A stretch of 64,000 nt of DNA from Sphingomonadales bacterium. GTDB taxonomy: Bacteria > Pseudomonadota > Alphaproteobacteria > Sphingomonadales > Sphingomonadaceae. Shown here one piece after another: positions 1 to 8,926 of this stretch. Position 1 is the first letter of the stretch, and every line of letters starts with the position of its first letter. The notes under the pieces are model-generated. The model made no database searches. It was not told where the DNA came from and saw only the letters and a list, made by a program, of their open reading frames with translations. The DNA lies in assembly GCA_016707885.1 (NCBI GenBank), contig JADJGU010000001.1, forward strand, positions 372,001 through 436,000, written 5' to 3'. The position numbers were made by a program, and so were the translations under genes.

Positions 1-446
1 CCGACAAGGGGCTGCGATGCCGCAATGTGGACCGTATCATTTTGGAGTATCAGATGAATGATAAATTGCAGTGGCAGGCACAAAACTGCCACCGACGGAT
101 ATAGCTGCCAGAAAGCGGACAGCCGGATTTCGCTGTTGAGCGCCGGGCCTAGCGCGTGGACAATCAAGGTGGTGGGTATTGCGGCAATGATAGCCGACAG
201 CGGCAACCAGATACGTGGCAGAATATCCCGGGTGCGGGCGGAACCCTGCGCCACCAAGTGCAGAGCGTAAAGCAGATAGCAGCCGAAAATGCTCGACAAT
301 GCCCAGAAAGCCGTAAGCTCCCATAAGGTGAAGATGTCAGCCGTGCGGAACGGTGCAAGCAGCGCGAGCAACAGCCCGGTTGCGACTGCAAGGCCCAGAA
401 TCTTGCCGTGCGCGATCGCAGAAGCTGGGTGGCTCGTTTCAGGCAT
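1..446 (-). CDS. integral membrane protein, N-terminal part (possible LytTR-type regulator)
   Basis: An open frame reads leftward from an ATG at 446 and runs off the window with no stop, giving 148 residues. It begins MPETSHPASAIAHGK and then shows about four hydrophobic segments (around residues 15-33, 38-58, 75-95 and 110-130) joined by short charged loops. In sphingomonads, four-helix N-terminal domains of this layout often precede a LytTR DNA-binding domain, but that part would lie outside the window, so the assignment is only a guess. The overlapping smaller frames lack any coherent membrane pattern. The function is unknown from what is visible. Confidence 0.5.
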   Translation of the reverse strand, partial: MPETSHPASAIAHGKILGLAVATGLLLALLAPFRTADIFTLWELTAFWALSSIFGCYLLYALHLVAQGSARTRDILPRIWLPLSAIIAAIPTTLIVHALGPALNSEIRLSAFWQLYPSVAVLCLPLQFIIHLILQNDTVHIAASQPLV

Positions 447-605
447 CGGGGCGCTTCTCTAGCATTTCACGCAGACATTTCCACCGTTCACGAAGCGCCA
501 ACCGGCATTCACGCAATCGCGCTTGCTGCCCCTGTCCTGCCTTGCCCATCTTTGGTCGCACTCGCTGGCATATCCCCCGCAGCCAGCCCAACACAGGAAC
601 CCAAA

Positions 606-1060
606 ATGCGACTTTCACTCTGGATGTTACCGACACTCATCTGCGCAGCATCGCTGTTACACGCCATCGACAGCGCGGAATGCGCCGAAAAGGATGGTCT
701 GGTTTTGACACTCAAGGTCGAAGGCGTTCGTTCGTCCAAGGGACAGATACGGGCAGAGCTTCTCGGCAAGCAAGCCGATGATACCAAAGCCAAAACGGTG
801 ACCTTTGGCGTCAAGGATGCGCAGACCGGAAGCGTAGTTATCGAATTTCCCGGCCTCACCCCGGCGACTATGCCGTCCAGCTTTACCATGACGAAAATGC
901 CAACGGCAAAGTCGACATGAATATGGTTGGCATTCCGCTGGAAGGCTTCGGCTTTTCCAATACACCCTTGGTCGCAGGCGGTATTCCGGAATTTGACAAA
1001 ATGAAGGTCAGCCTATCAGCCGACGCCACCACCACCGCTGTATTGGCCTACGCCCCATGA
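606..1060 (+). CDS. DUF2141 exported protein, frameshifted
   Basis: The start at ATG 606 has an AGGA about 8 bases upstream and gives a signal peptide (MRLSLWMLPTLICAASLLHA). The frame then follows the DUF2141 family up to EFPGLTP near 846-863. From there the family's conserved region is found only in the next frame: PGDYAVQLYHDENANGKVD and then MVGIPLEGFGFSN, ending at the TGA at 1058-1060. Adding one C to the C4 run at 859-862 restores a single frame of about 151 codons. The last stop overlaps the ATG of the next gene (ATGA), so the two are probably translationally coupled. DUF2141 proteins are periplasmic or secreted and have no established function. The break could be a real mutation or a sequence error. 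Confidence 0.7.
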
Positions 1061-2595
1061 GTGGCCCACACAGGACGGAAGCCAGCAGGCGCGGGTTCCT
1101 GACGGGTGCCGCAGGCGGTCTTGCAGCCTTCGCCGCTACCCGCAGTCTGCCTGCCTTTGCGCAAGATCCCTATCATCCGATCGACGAAATCGCCCCGACA
1201 TTTGCCAAGGCCCGCGCATCCGACCCGCGCCTCTTAGCTTTTACCAACGCAGCGGGTGAGTTCGATGTCACGCATATCCGCGTCGAAGGCAAAATCCCCG
1301 AAGGATTGCGCGGTGCCTTCTACCGCAACGGCCCGGCCCAGTTCGAACGCGATGGCATCCGCTGCCGGCACTGGTTCGACGGCGATGGTCTGGTGCAGCG
1401 TTGGTCGGTCGGCCCGGCAGGCATCGGCTATCGCGGCCGTTTTGTCGCAACGCACAAGCGCGGGATAGAGCAAAAGGCCGGCAAGTTCGTCGTCGCCACC
1501 TCGGGCGGCGGTATTGCCATCAAGGCACCGCTCACCGGGTCCGACAGCACCAACCCGTCCAACACCAGTATCCTGCCTGTTGATGGCGCGATGTGGGCGT
1601 TGTGGGAAGGCGGCAGCGCAGTCGAGTTGGACGCCGAAACGCTGGCAACCAAGGGCTATGTCGATCTTGGAGAAGGCTCCAAGGGCGCCCCGTTTAGTGC
1701 GCATCCGCGTGTAGGCGAAGACGGTCGAATCTGGAATGTCGGTTCACTAGGATCGCGCGTCATTCTCTACCGGCTCAGCAAGAATGGAAAGCTGGAGCAG
1801 GCCCGCATCCAGCCGCTGGGTCAGCCCGGTTATTATCACGACTTTCTGCTGACCAGCCGGTCACTGGTGGTAATTCAATGTTCAACCCAATCCGACGCCA
1901 CCCGTTCGATCGAAAATGGCAGCTTTGGAAGCATGCGCGCTGTACCCGGCAAGCCCATGAAAGTACATGTATTTGATCGGGAAAGCTTCGACCTGACCCG
2001 GCAATCGGAACTGCCCGAAGGCTTTGTCTTCCATTTCGGCAATGGCTGGGAAGAGGAAGATGGCACGATCCGTTTCGACATGGCGCATGATGGCAATGCC
2101 GACCTGATGCTTGAATTTTTCAAGCCGATGCGCGGCATATTTCCCGATTGGAACGCTCGCGCCTACCGCGTTACCCTGCCCGCCAAGGGTGCAGCTTTGG
2201 TCGAGCCGCTGCAGCAGCGGGTCGAGTTCCCCAAAGTCAATCCGCACTTTGAATCCAGGCGGAACCGTTTTGTCTATATGAGCACCATGGCCACAGCGGG
2301 TCGCACCGACTGGTTCGATGCGGTGGTCAAAATCGACCTCGAAAAAGGCAAGGATAAGGTCTTCCGCTATGGCCCGGAATGGATGATCGAGGAACATCTG
2401 TTCGTTCCCCGCCCCGGGGGCATCACTGAAGATGATGGCTGGCTGGTCGGTACCGCACTCAACTGGAAAAAACAGAAGAGCGCTCTTACCATTTTCGACG
2501 CCGCGCATCCAGAGCGTGGGTTTCTAGCCCGGGGCTGGCTCGAAACGGCGATGCCGCTCGGTCTGCATGGCCAATTTGTTCCCGCATCAGCCTGA
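1057..2595 (+). CDS. carotenoid oxygenase (RPE65 family), Tat-exported
   Basis: A 512-residue member of the carotenoid cleavage dioxygenase family. These are non-haem iron enzymes that split a C=C bond of carotenoids, apocarotenoids or stilbene-type aromatics with O2. The N-terminus carries a twin-arginine signal (SRRGFLTGAAGG, then a hydrophobic stretch ending AFAQ), so the enzyme is likely exported after folding. The four expected iron-binding histidine contexts are visible: FSAHPRV, YYHDFLL, FHFGNGWEEEDG and the C-terminal LGLHGQFVP. The start overlaps the stop of the DUF2141 gene as ATGA. The substrate cannot be read from the sequence. Confidence 0.88.
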   Translation: MSGPHRTEASRRGFLTGAAGGLAAFAATRSLPAFAQDPYHPIDEIAPTFAKARASDPRLLAFTNAAGEFDVTHIRVEGKIPEGLRGAFYRNGPAQFERDGIRCRHWFDGDGLVQRWSVGPAGIGYRGRFVATHKRGIEQKAGKFVVATSGGGIAIKAPLTGSDSTNPSNTSILPVDGAMWALWEGGSAVELDAETLATKGYVDLGEGSKGAPFSAHPRVGEDGRIWNVGSLGSRVILYRLSKNGKLEQARIQPLGQPGYYHDFLLTSRSLVVIQCSTQSDATRSIENGSFGSMRAVPGKPMKVHVFDRESFDLTRQSELPEGFVFHFGNGWEEEDGTIRFDMAHDGNADLMLEFFKPMRGIFPDWNARAYRVTLPAKGAALVEPLQQRVEFPKVNPHFESRRNRFVYMSTMATAGRTDWFDAVVKIDLEKGKDKVFRYGPEWMIEEHLFVPRPGGITEDDGWLVGTALNWKKQKSALTIFDAAHPERGFLARGWLETAMPLGLHGQFVPASA

Positions 2596-2607
2596 CACGA
2601 ACGAAAT

Positions 2608-2685
2608 CGCGCTGTGTAACAAGCAGCGCGCAGGAGCGGGGAGGCGCACACCACCCCTGCAATCTTCCCGCTCCTATCGGTGAAA
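2608..2685 (+). terminator. hairpins between convergent genes
   Basis: Between the two convergent genes there is a perfect 7-bp stem, CGCGCTG (2608-2614) with CAGCGCG (2624-2630), and then a wider inverted pair, AGGAGCGGG (2632-2640) with CCCGCTCCT (2677-2685). Neither is followed by a clear T run. They probably act as transcription end structures, but this rests on position and pairing only. Confidence 0.35.
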
Positions 2686-2736
2686 CGGGATCATGCGAGG
2701 CACAACCAACCGGTTTTCATCTGCATTTGGCGGCGT

Positions 2737-4956
2737 TCAGGCTGCTTTCCAGTCGCCTACGGTGTTGAATGCGGGCAGGCCCTTCTTGCGAACCGGCTCT
2801 TGATTTTCGTCATAATAGCCCGGCGGTAGATTTTTGATCGGCATCCCTGCCGCTGCCATCATATAGGGCGAAACGCGACGGCTGGTGCAGAGTCCGCCAT
2901 TGCCATCATTCACCAGTCGCTCCTCGAATTCCAGACCCTGCTGTGGGCCCATGGAACGAACCACGGTTGAAATTGCCAGCTGGCCGTCGCCAAAGTCGAG
3001 TACGAATCTTGTGCCCAGCGGCACATCTTCGATACCCTCGATCAACGCGCCAGAGACCGACAGATTGCGCAGCACGACATTATAATAATGATCCTCATGA
3101 ATCGCGCCGATCTTGCGATACATCGACAGGCGGTCGCTGCGCTGGACGGCAGGTCCGGCGGGGGTGATTTCCCAATCGCCTGTTTCGCACCGTTCCAGCA
3201 GCACGTCATTTGCGACTGGCTGGCTGTACACATAGCCCTGCACATGGCTGACCTGCAGGTCGCGGATCAAATCGAGCTGATCGAGCGATTCGATACCTTC
3301 CGCCGTCGTTTCCATCCCCAATGCGTTGGCAAGGGCGACGATCGCCGAAATGATCGCGCCGTTGCGCGAACCGGGCTCGGTGGCCCCGCGTACGAAGCTC
3401 TGATCGATCTTGATTTTGTCAAACGGCGCGGTTTTCAGATAGCCAAGCGAGGAATAGCCGGTGCCGAAATCGTCGAGCGCCAACCGCACGCCAATGTCTT
3501 TCAGTCGCTGGAACATCGCGTCGGTATCATCCGAATCCTGCAGGAACACGCTCTCGGTGATTTCCAGCTCCAACCGTCCGGGTGCCAGGCCCGAAACCGC
3601 TAGCGCTTCCCTAACCAGCTTGGGAAGGGTGTCCTTGGCGAACTGGATGGGTGACACATTCACCGCCACCTTCATAACCCCCGGCCAGGTAGCCGCCTCT
3701 TCACACGCCTTGCGCAGCGCCCATTCGCCCAGTTCACCAATCATATTGGCTTCCTCGGCAATCGGAATGAACAGTGCCGGAGAAATATTGCCACGCTCCG
3801 GATGGTTCCAGCGCATCAGTGCCTCAAACCCGGTGACGATGTTGGTCTGTGCGTTGACGATGGGTTGATAGGCCAGCCAGATTTCATCGCGCGAAATTGC
3901 GTCGCGCAAATCTTCTTCCAGAACGCGCCGGTCTTCGGCGGCCTGCAACAGATCGCTTGAATAGAAACGGAAGCGCCCGCGACCACCGCCTTTGGCGGCA
4001 TAGAGCGCGAGGTCGGCGTTGCGGATAAGGTCTTCGCTCGATTGCCCGTCAAAGGGGCTGACAGCTATACCGACCGATGCACCAATGATGCAGCGGCTGC
4101 CGTCGATCGAATAGGGGTGCGACAGGCTGCGGATAATCTTGTCCGCCATGTCACCAAGCTCACCGCGATCGTCCTGATCCTGCAATATGATCTGGAATTC
4201 ATCGCCGCCCAGACGGCTGACCTTTTCGCGGTCGCCAACCACTTTGATCAATCGTTCGGCCACTTGCTTGAGCAGCGCATCGCCAGCCGGATGACCCAGC
4301 GTATCGTTGACCTGTTTGAACCGGTCGAGGTCGATGAGCATGATGGCACAAGCGCGCTTTTGCAGTTGGAAAGCCGACAATGTGCTTTCCAGCAGCTTGG
4401 CCATACGGTGCCGGTTGAGCAGCCCGGTCAGCGCGTCATAGGTCGCCAGCCGGTCATTGTCTTTCGACGCACGGCGTTGTTCGGTGATGTCGGTGCCGCT
4501 GCCGCGATAACCGGCAAAGTCGCCATTGGCATTGTGATAGGGTCGACCCGACACCGCCCACCAGATTTCATCTTCGATTTCGGATGCCTGCAAAGCCAGA
4601 TCGTCAAATTTTGACTGGCGCATCAGCACCCAGGGCAAAGTACGCTGCCGGTCTTCGCTGCTGTCGGGTTTCAGGAAAAGCTCGACAAAGTCCTTGCCGG
4701 CCAGTTCGTCGCACGATTTTCCCAGTCGCTGGCACACCGACTGGCTCAAATAGGTTATGCGGCCTTCCGCGTCGGTCGACCAGAACCAGCCGCGGCCGCT
4801 TTCTTCAAAATTTTGCAGCAATAACAACGCGTCTTTCGACGTCGCTGCGGGCGACGCCGACGGCTGGCGCTGGCCCAGCTTACCGAGCAAACCACGCGCA
4901 GGCGGCTCAGCCGATTTCTCGCTGTTTGCTCCCCATGAAAATTTTCTTGCGGCCAT
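2737..4956 (-). CDS. PAS-GGDEF-EAL-PilZ cyclic-di-GMP protein
   Basis: A 739-residue cytoplasmic signalling protein. In order: a PAS domain (about residues 45-165, with GWFWSTDAEGRITYLS), a diguanylate cyclase domain with intact RLGGDEF (about 175-335), an EAL phosphodiesterase domain with FEALMRW and DDFGTGYSSLGYL (about 345-595), and a C-terminal PilZ-like domain with NLSVSGALIEG (about 610-700). The GGDEF and EAL signature residues are intact, so synthesis and breakdown of c-di-GMP are both possible. I do not see an RxxD inhibitory site just before GGDEF. A PilZ domain on the same chain suggests the protein senses its own product. The gene stands alone and is convergent with the carotenoid oxygenase. 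The 140 bases upstream hold no recognised signal. Confidence 0.9.
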   Translation of the reverse strand: MAARKFSWGANSEKSAEPPARGLLGKLGQRQPSASPAATSKDALLLLQNFEESGRGWFWSTDAEGRITYLSQSVCQRLGKSCDELAGKDFVELFLKPDSSEDRQRTLPWVLMRQSKFDDLALQASEIEDEIWWAVSGRPYHNANGDFAGYRGSGTDITEQRRASKDNDRLATYDALTGLLNRHRMAKLLESTLSAFQLQKRACAIMLIDLDRFKQVNDTLGHPAGDALLKQVAERLIKVVGDREKVSRLGGDEFQIILQDQDDRGELGDMADKIIRSLSHPYSIDGSRCIIGASVGIAVSPFDGQSSEDLIRNADLALYAAKGGGRGRFRFYSSDLLQAAEDRRVLEEDLRDAISRDEIWLAYQPIVNAQTNIVTGFEALMRWNHPERGNISPALFIPIAEEANMIGELGEWALRKACEEAATWPGVMKVAVNVSPIQFAKDTLPKLVREALAVSGLAPGRLELEITESVFLQDSDDTDAMFQRLKDIGVRLALDDFGTGYSSLGYLKTAPFDKIKIDQSFVRGATEPGSRNGAIISAIVALANALGMETTAEGIESLDQLDLIRDLQVSHVQGYVYSQPVANDVLLERCETGDWEITPAGPAVQRSDRLSMYRKIGAIHEDHYYNVVLRNLSVSGALIEGIEDVPLGTRFVLDFGDGQLAISTVVRSMGPQQGLEFEERLVNDGNGGLCTSRRVSPYMMAAAGMPIKNLPPGYYDENQEPVRKKGLPAFNTVGDWKAA

Positions 4957-5096
4957 TATGTTCTGGTTTCCTGTCGGATTACCAGACGCGTTTATCCATA
5001 TCGCGTTTCAGAAGCGTAAACAGCGACCGGGAAGCCGAACCGAAGACATAATTTTACATGAATTCACAAAGCTAAGCCGAGTCCGCTGGTTTGGCT

Positions 5097-5831
5097 TCAA
5101 TTTGGTGGCAACGCCTCCCAAGTATAGATCCCGGCATCGGCTTGCAAAGCGAGGCTCAGCGTCGTGCCACGGATTGTATAGCTGCGGATGAAGCCCATAT
5201 CGCGGGCAATCGTCGTATCCATCGCGCCCGGCTGGCACATCGCGCGGGTCATCGCCCCGCCGCTGATCGTCACGCCGCCACCAGTGGGCGAACTCGGCTC
5301 CGCCTCCCATTTGCCCGCCAGCCGGTTGCAATCAAGCTGCGCCGATAGCAAGCCATCGCTGGCAAAGGTCAGCACATATTTTTCGGGATTGGGCGGGATT
5401 TTGGTGCCGATGCTGTCGTCGGACGACTGGAACTGCACCAGCCGCCAGCTCGTGCCGGGCAGGCCGCGTGTGATCGGCGGGCTCACGGGCGGTTGCACTT
5501 GCGGCGGATTGGCGGGATCGAATTCAAAGCAGCTAAGATTTTCGCCATTAGGTTCTGTCCAGGTTGCATCCTTGCCCTTTCCGCGCAGGCTATGGCCGTC
5601 TCCGGCATAGGAATAGCCCGAACCGGTCGGTTGTTGCATCAGGTTATAGGTGTTCGCACCAACCCTCACTGCAGCCTTTTCACCGGTGAAGATCACGTCG
5701 AGACGCTTTCCGACACCGCACATATAGCTGGCTTCGATCGCATCTGCGGGGGGCGCGACGGATTCGTCGCCATAGGTTGCGCAGCCAGCCAGCAGAACCG
5801 CGCCCGAAAGCGCAACAGCAATATGCTTCAT
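5097..5831 (-). CDS. MliC/META two-domain lipoprotein
   Basis: The start was placed at ATG 5831 because it begins a lipoprotein signal (MKHIAVALSGAVLLAGCATYG); the longer frame upstream is arginine-rich and overlaps the next gene. The 244-residue product has an N-terminal region with the pattern of MliC/PliC lysozyme inhibitors (YMCGVGKRLDVIF, AAVRVGANTYNLMQQ, then a second Cys in LSCFEFD) and a C-terminal META/HslJ-like domain (GTSWRLVQFQS, LDCNRLAGKWEA, MTRAMCQPGAMD). Such proteins sit in the outer membrane facing the periplasm and are linked to lysozyme tolerance or envelope stress. The domain calls are by motif only. Confidence 0.75.
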   Translation of the reverse strand: MKHIAVALSGAVLLAGCATYGDESVAPPADAIEASYMCGVGKRLDVIFTGEKAAVRVGANTYNLMQQPTGSGYSYAGDGHSLRGKGKDATWTEPNGENLSCFEFDPANPPQVQPPVSPPITRGLPGTSWRLVQFQSSDDSIGTKIPPNPEKYVLTFASDGLLSAQLDCNRLAGKWEAEPSSPTGGGVTISGGAMTRAMCQPGAMDTTIARDMGFIRSYTIRGTTLSLALQADAGIYTWEALPPN

Positions 5832-5856
5832 CACCGTCACTCCCAAACTGTCAAAC

Positions 5857-6651
5857 CTAGTTCCTGTAGCTCGCATCGATCCGGTCGAGCTTGCGCAGCA
5901 GTGCCGGCCAGGCGAGGCTTTGGGCGACCATCGCCATGCCACCGGGAGGCGACTGCCCCTCAACCTTGCCCTCAACACCCTGCGGCGGGGTGTGCAGATT
6001 TTCGCGGCCTGCCGAGAGCATCTTGACCTGCGCATCGCAGGCGCGTTCGAGGAAATAGAGCCGCATAAAGCAATCGGCGACGCTCTGCCCCACCGCCAGC
6101 GTGCCGTGGTTGCGCAGGATCATCGCGTGCTTTTCACCCAGATCCTCGACCAGCCGTTCGCGTTCATCGAGGTCGGTCGCGATGCCTTCATATTCATGAT
6201 AGGCGACATTGTGCTTGGCGATCATCGCGGTCTGCGTGTGCGGCAACAGCCCCTCGGCCATCGCGCTGACCGCCTGACCCGCAGGGGTATGCAGGTGCAT
6301 CACCGCATGGGCATCGTCGCGCGCCATGTGGATCGCGGAGTGGATGGTGAAACCGGCCGGGTTCACCGGATGCGCGGTCGGCACCACAGGCTGTCCCTCA
6401 ACATCGATCTTGACCAGCGACGAGGCGGTAATCTCCTCGAACATCATGTCATAGGGGTTGATCAGAAAGTGATGCTCCGGTCCCGGTACGCGCGCGGACA
6501 GGTGGGTGAAGATCAGGTCGTCCCAGCCATAAAGCGCGACCAGCCGATAGGCCGCGGCGAGATCAACGCGCACCGCCCATTCTTCTGCGCTCACCGTGCC
6601 GCGGATATGCTCGTCATTGGCGGCGGTCGCCGTGTTCATCATTACCGACAT
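5857..6651 (-). CDS. class II aldolase/adducin family protein
   Basis: A 264-residue member of the class II aldolase/adducin family. The start at ATG 6651 was preferred to 6678 because GGGAGAG stands 5-6 bases before it. The family motif for zinc binding is present (MHLHTPAGQAVSAMA and, further on, RNHGTLAVG), together with DDLIFTHLSAR near the N-terminus. Members act on small phosphorylated or unphosphorylated hydroxy-aldehydes or hydroxy-acids; the substrate is not evident. It lies 25 bases downstream of the lipoprotein gene's start on the same strand and may be co-transcribed with it. Confidence 0.85.
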   Translation of the reverse strand: MSVMMNTATAANDEHIRGTVSAEEWAVRVDLAAAYRLVALYGWDDLIFTHLSARVPGPEHHFLINPYDMMFEEITASSLVKIDVEGQPVVPTAHPVNPAGFTIHSAIHMARDDAHAVMHLHTPAGQAVSAMAEGLLPHTQTAMIAKHNVAYHEYEGIATDLDERERLVEDLGEKHAMILRNHGTLAVGQSVADCFMRLYFLERACDAQVKMLSAGRENLHTPPQGVEGKVEGQSPPGGMAMVAQSLAWPALLRKLDRIDASYRN

Positions 6652-6737
6652 GGGTCTCTCCCGTAATTGCTCTCTCACTTGCTGTGAGTCGCAATATCGC
6701 GATTGCGGGCGCCATGCCAGCGCGGAATGGCGCGCCC

Positions 6738-7427
6738 CTACCCCTTCCCGTCATGCAGCATCTGGTTGGTGACCCCGGGCCGCAAAGGCGCGTCGCAGCG
6801 GATGCACACACCCTGCCGGTCGGCATCGGCAAACATCCGTTTGCGCATCAGATCAAACTTCGCATCCAGCCGCGCTTTCACCTTTTCCGGGTCTTCGAGC
6901 TTGTATTTCTTGCCAAAGCCGGTGAAGCGCCACCCTGCCTTATATTCGTCAAAGGTCAGCACATCCTCGGCCTTCCCGCCCAGCTTGCCGCCCGACATAT
7001 CGCCGCGCTTGATGAGCAGGCCGAGCATCGCATCCGAAGGCTCGATCTTGCGCTCATATTCCTCGCCCTTGCGGATGATGATCGTCTCGCGCCCCTCTAC
7101 CGCGCGTTGATAGGCAATCGCGATCAGCCCCTGTCGCGATCGATCAAGCGCATCCTCCCACGCGGCGGCAAAAAGCGGATAGCGCCGCTGCGCCCGCCGC
7201 GCTGCAACCGCAGACATCCCCGCCACCCGCGCCGCATCCTTGACGCAGCCGGTATGCCCCAACGTATCGAGGAAGCGCTGCAGCCGTTGCTGGTTCCAGC
7301 CATCGTGCCGCTTGGGGTAACCCGGCATCAGCCGCTGAAAATCAATCTTGGGGCCAGCGGGAATATGCTGCGGCGGGTTGGCAGAGGCGGCGGCCAGATC
7401 ATCCTCCGGCTTGCGACGGCGCGCCAT
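6738..7427 (-). CDS. HTH protein of unknown function (terminase-small-subunit-like fold)
   Basis: A 229-residue protein. The start at ATG 7427 overlaps the stop of the upstream gene as TAATG, which decides it over the in-frame codons further up. Residues about 40-85 (RFLDTLGHTGCVKDAARVAG and on through ARRAQRRYPLF) look like the helix-turn-helix found in phage terminase small subunits and in many sphingomonad unknowns. A possible zinc knuckle, CIRCDAPL, lies near the C-terminus. I see no other phage genes nearby, so a DNA-binding host protein is more likely than a terminase. Its role is unknown. Confidence 0.6.
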   Translation of the reverse strand: MARRRKPEDDLAAASANPPQHIPAGPKIDFQRLMPGYPKRHDGWNQQRLQRFLDTLGHTGCVKDAARVAGMSAVAARRAQRRYPLFAAAWEDALDRSRQGLIAIAYQRAVEGRETIIIRKGEEYERKIEPSDAMLGLLIKRGDMSGGKLGGKAEDVLTFDEYKAGWRFTGFGKKYKLEDPEKVKARLDAKFDLMRKRMFADADRQGVCIRCDAPLRPGVTNQMLHDGKG

Positions 7428-7702
7428 TACCACTCCTCCTCGGGGCAATCATGATCGTCGCCATCGTCGAGTACGGAAAAATAGCACGGCGCGCAAAAGC
7501 CGAGCACCTTAAGTTCGGCGGCGGCCCAATCAAACTCCTGCCGCAAATCGTGGAGATAATTGACCAACTGATCCATCCGCTCGCTCTTCGCCAGTTCGTT
7601 GATCATGGCCTGCAGCCCTGCCAATTTGGGCGAGAGAGGAAGCACCGGCGCTTTGGGCGCAACCGGCGGCGCCTTGCGCGGGGGGAGTTTGGGGGCGGGC
7701 AT
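7427..7702 (-). CDS. small conserved hypothetical protein
   Basis: A 91-residue protein with a proline- and lysine-rich N-terminus, a helical middle (LAGLQAMINELAKSERMDQL) and a C-terminal tail with FCAPCYFSV and acidic residues. It is translationally coupled to the downstream HTH gene through a TAATG overlap, so the two probably act together. I do not recognise a family. Confidence 0.55.
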   Translation of the reverse strand: MPAPKLPPRKAPPVAPKAPVLPLSPKLAGLQAMINELAKSERMDQLVNYLHDLRQEFDWAAAELKVLGFCAPCYFSVLDDGDDHDCPEEEW

Positions 7703-7796
7703 ATCCGCGATTCCTTTCCGGGTTAGAGAAACGAATCACGGATAACCCATATGGTTATATGTAGGACAGAGCAATTTCCCGCTAAGGTCAATTCAC

Positions 7797-8483
7797 CTAC
7801 ATCGGCGTAAAGGCGGTTCCGGTCCCCGTAAATGCAATTGTTACGCTATTGGAAGCCTCATCGCTTTTCTTTTTCTCACCGCCGATTTTGAATATCAGGA
7901 ATGATATTCCGGCGCTGCCGCCGCGATCGCGCGTCACGGTGAAACCGAATTTGATGCTGTTCTTTTGTTTGTCTTCCGGGCCAAAGCTGAAGCACGGCCC
8001 TTTCGCCGCAGCTTTTGACAAGGAAGTCCGCAATTCTGCCAGCACCGCGGCAAAACCTGTCAGCACCTGCCCTTCGCTCCACATGCCATTCTGGCTTGCG
8101 GTTTTCGCCGGATAAAAAGTGAAATTCAAAGACTGCGAATTTTTCTGGCCTTTCGAACCACTGCCGCCGCCGCTTAAAGTTACCGGCCCGATTGGAATTT
8201 CAGCGCCGACTTTGCCGCTGCTGGTGCGCTGCGTCGTGGTCGCAAGTTCAACGGTTACCCCCGTAACCTCAAACTCCACATTCCCCCCACATACGGCATT
8301 ATCCGGCGGATCGACCGGGTTACGGGCGACAAAGGCGTTATACTCCCCCAGTTCCTTTTTAATCTGCCCAACCACATCTTCGACCGTCAATGGCTTTGGC
8401 GGCTCCTTTGATTGGGCGTGGGAAATTGTTGGCGTTGCAAGCAATATCGTACATACCGCAACCGACAGAAATTTTCGTGTCAT
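7797..8483 (-). CDS. exported protein with possible trypco2-like domain
   Basis: A 228-residue protein with a clean signal peptide (MTRKFLSVAVCTILLATPTISHAQ). After cleavage comes LTVEDVVGQIKKELGEY and then VEFEVTGVTVELATTTQ with glycine- and serine-rich beta-strand segments. That order (short helix, then a strand with alternating F-E-V-T-V-L) resembles the small trypsin-co-occurring domain 2, but the match is by eye and weak. Two cysteines (AVCGG and GPCFSFG) could form a disulfide in the periplasm. It stands alone; the gap downstream to 7703 holds nothing else. Confidence 0.5.
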   Translation of the reverse strand: MTRKFLSVAVCTILLATPTISHAQSKEPPKPLTVEDVVGQIKKELGEYNAFVARNPVDPPDNAVCGGNVEFEVTGVTVELATTTQRTSSGKVGAEIPIGPVTLSGGGSGSKGQKNSQSLNFTFYPAKTASQNGMWSEGQVLTGFAAVLAELRTSLSKAAAKGPCFSFGPEDKQKNSIKFGFTVTRDRGGSAGISFLIFKIGGEKKKSDEASNSVTIAFTGTGTAFTPM

Positions 8484-8586
8484 AAGGTCCTCCTATCGCG
8501 AGAACCCGCCTATCGCATTGGGGCACCAATATTTTTGTGACGCGCATCACGCTTGCGCAAAAAGGGGATACGCCTAACAGGGTGGG

Positions 8587-8772
8587 ATGATCCCCTTCGT
8601 CACCCTGATCGACACCCGCGGCCAGAAAATCTCGGTCAATGCAGAGATTGTGCAATTTGTGAAGGCCGCCGACAACGCGCCAGATGAGTGTCTAGTTGTC
8701 TTCGGCAAAGACCAGCTGCTGCGCGTGCGCGGGACGCTGGAGGAAGTGACGCGGGTTTTGAGTGAGGGGTGA
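8587..8772 (+). CDS. small FlbD-like protein
   Basis: A 61-residue protein starting MIPFVTLIDTRGQKISVNAEIVQFVKAA and ending LEEVTRVLSEG. The layout of a basic strand, a vNaeiV motif, a strand ending in a V and a final helix resembles small flagellar FlbD-type proteins, but no flagellar genes are near. A GGTGGG lies directly before the ATG. The following 150 bases to 8926 contain only a short imperfect tandem of GAGGGGT (8763-8783). Confidence 0.45.
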   Translation: MIPFVTLIDTRGQKISVNAEIVQFVKAADNAPDECLVVFGKDQLLRVRGTLEEVTRVLSEG

Positions 8773-8926
8773 GGGGTGAGGTAAGGGGCAATCCGCATGG
8801 CAAGCAATAAGTCTTTATTCACGCCATTCAAAATTGCGTCCGAAACGACTTTCCACTCCGGAACTATCTCTCTTGCTATAATCTGCAAATTGAACCAGTT
8901 ATTGTAGCAAACTGGAGAACTAATAG

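Noticed and set aside
4042..4614. 190-codon plus-strand frame opposite the GGDEF-EAL gene
   Set aside because: Shadow of the GGDEF coding region; no ribosome-binding site or recognisable motif.
6738..7702. Prophage remnant suggested by the terminase-like HTH
   Set aside because: No capsid, portal, lysis or integrase genes nearby; such HTH proteins occur widely in host DNA.
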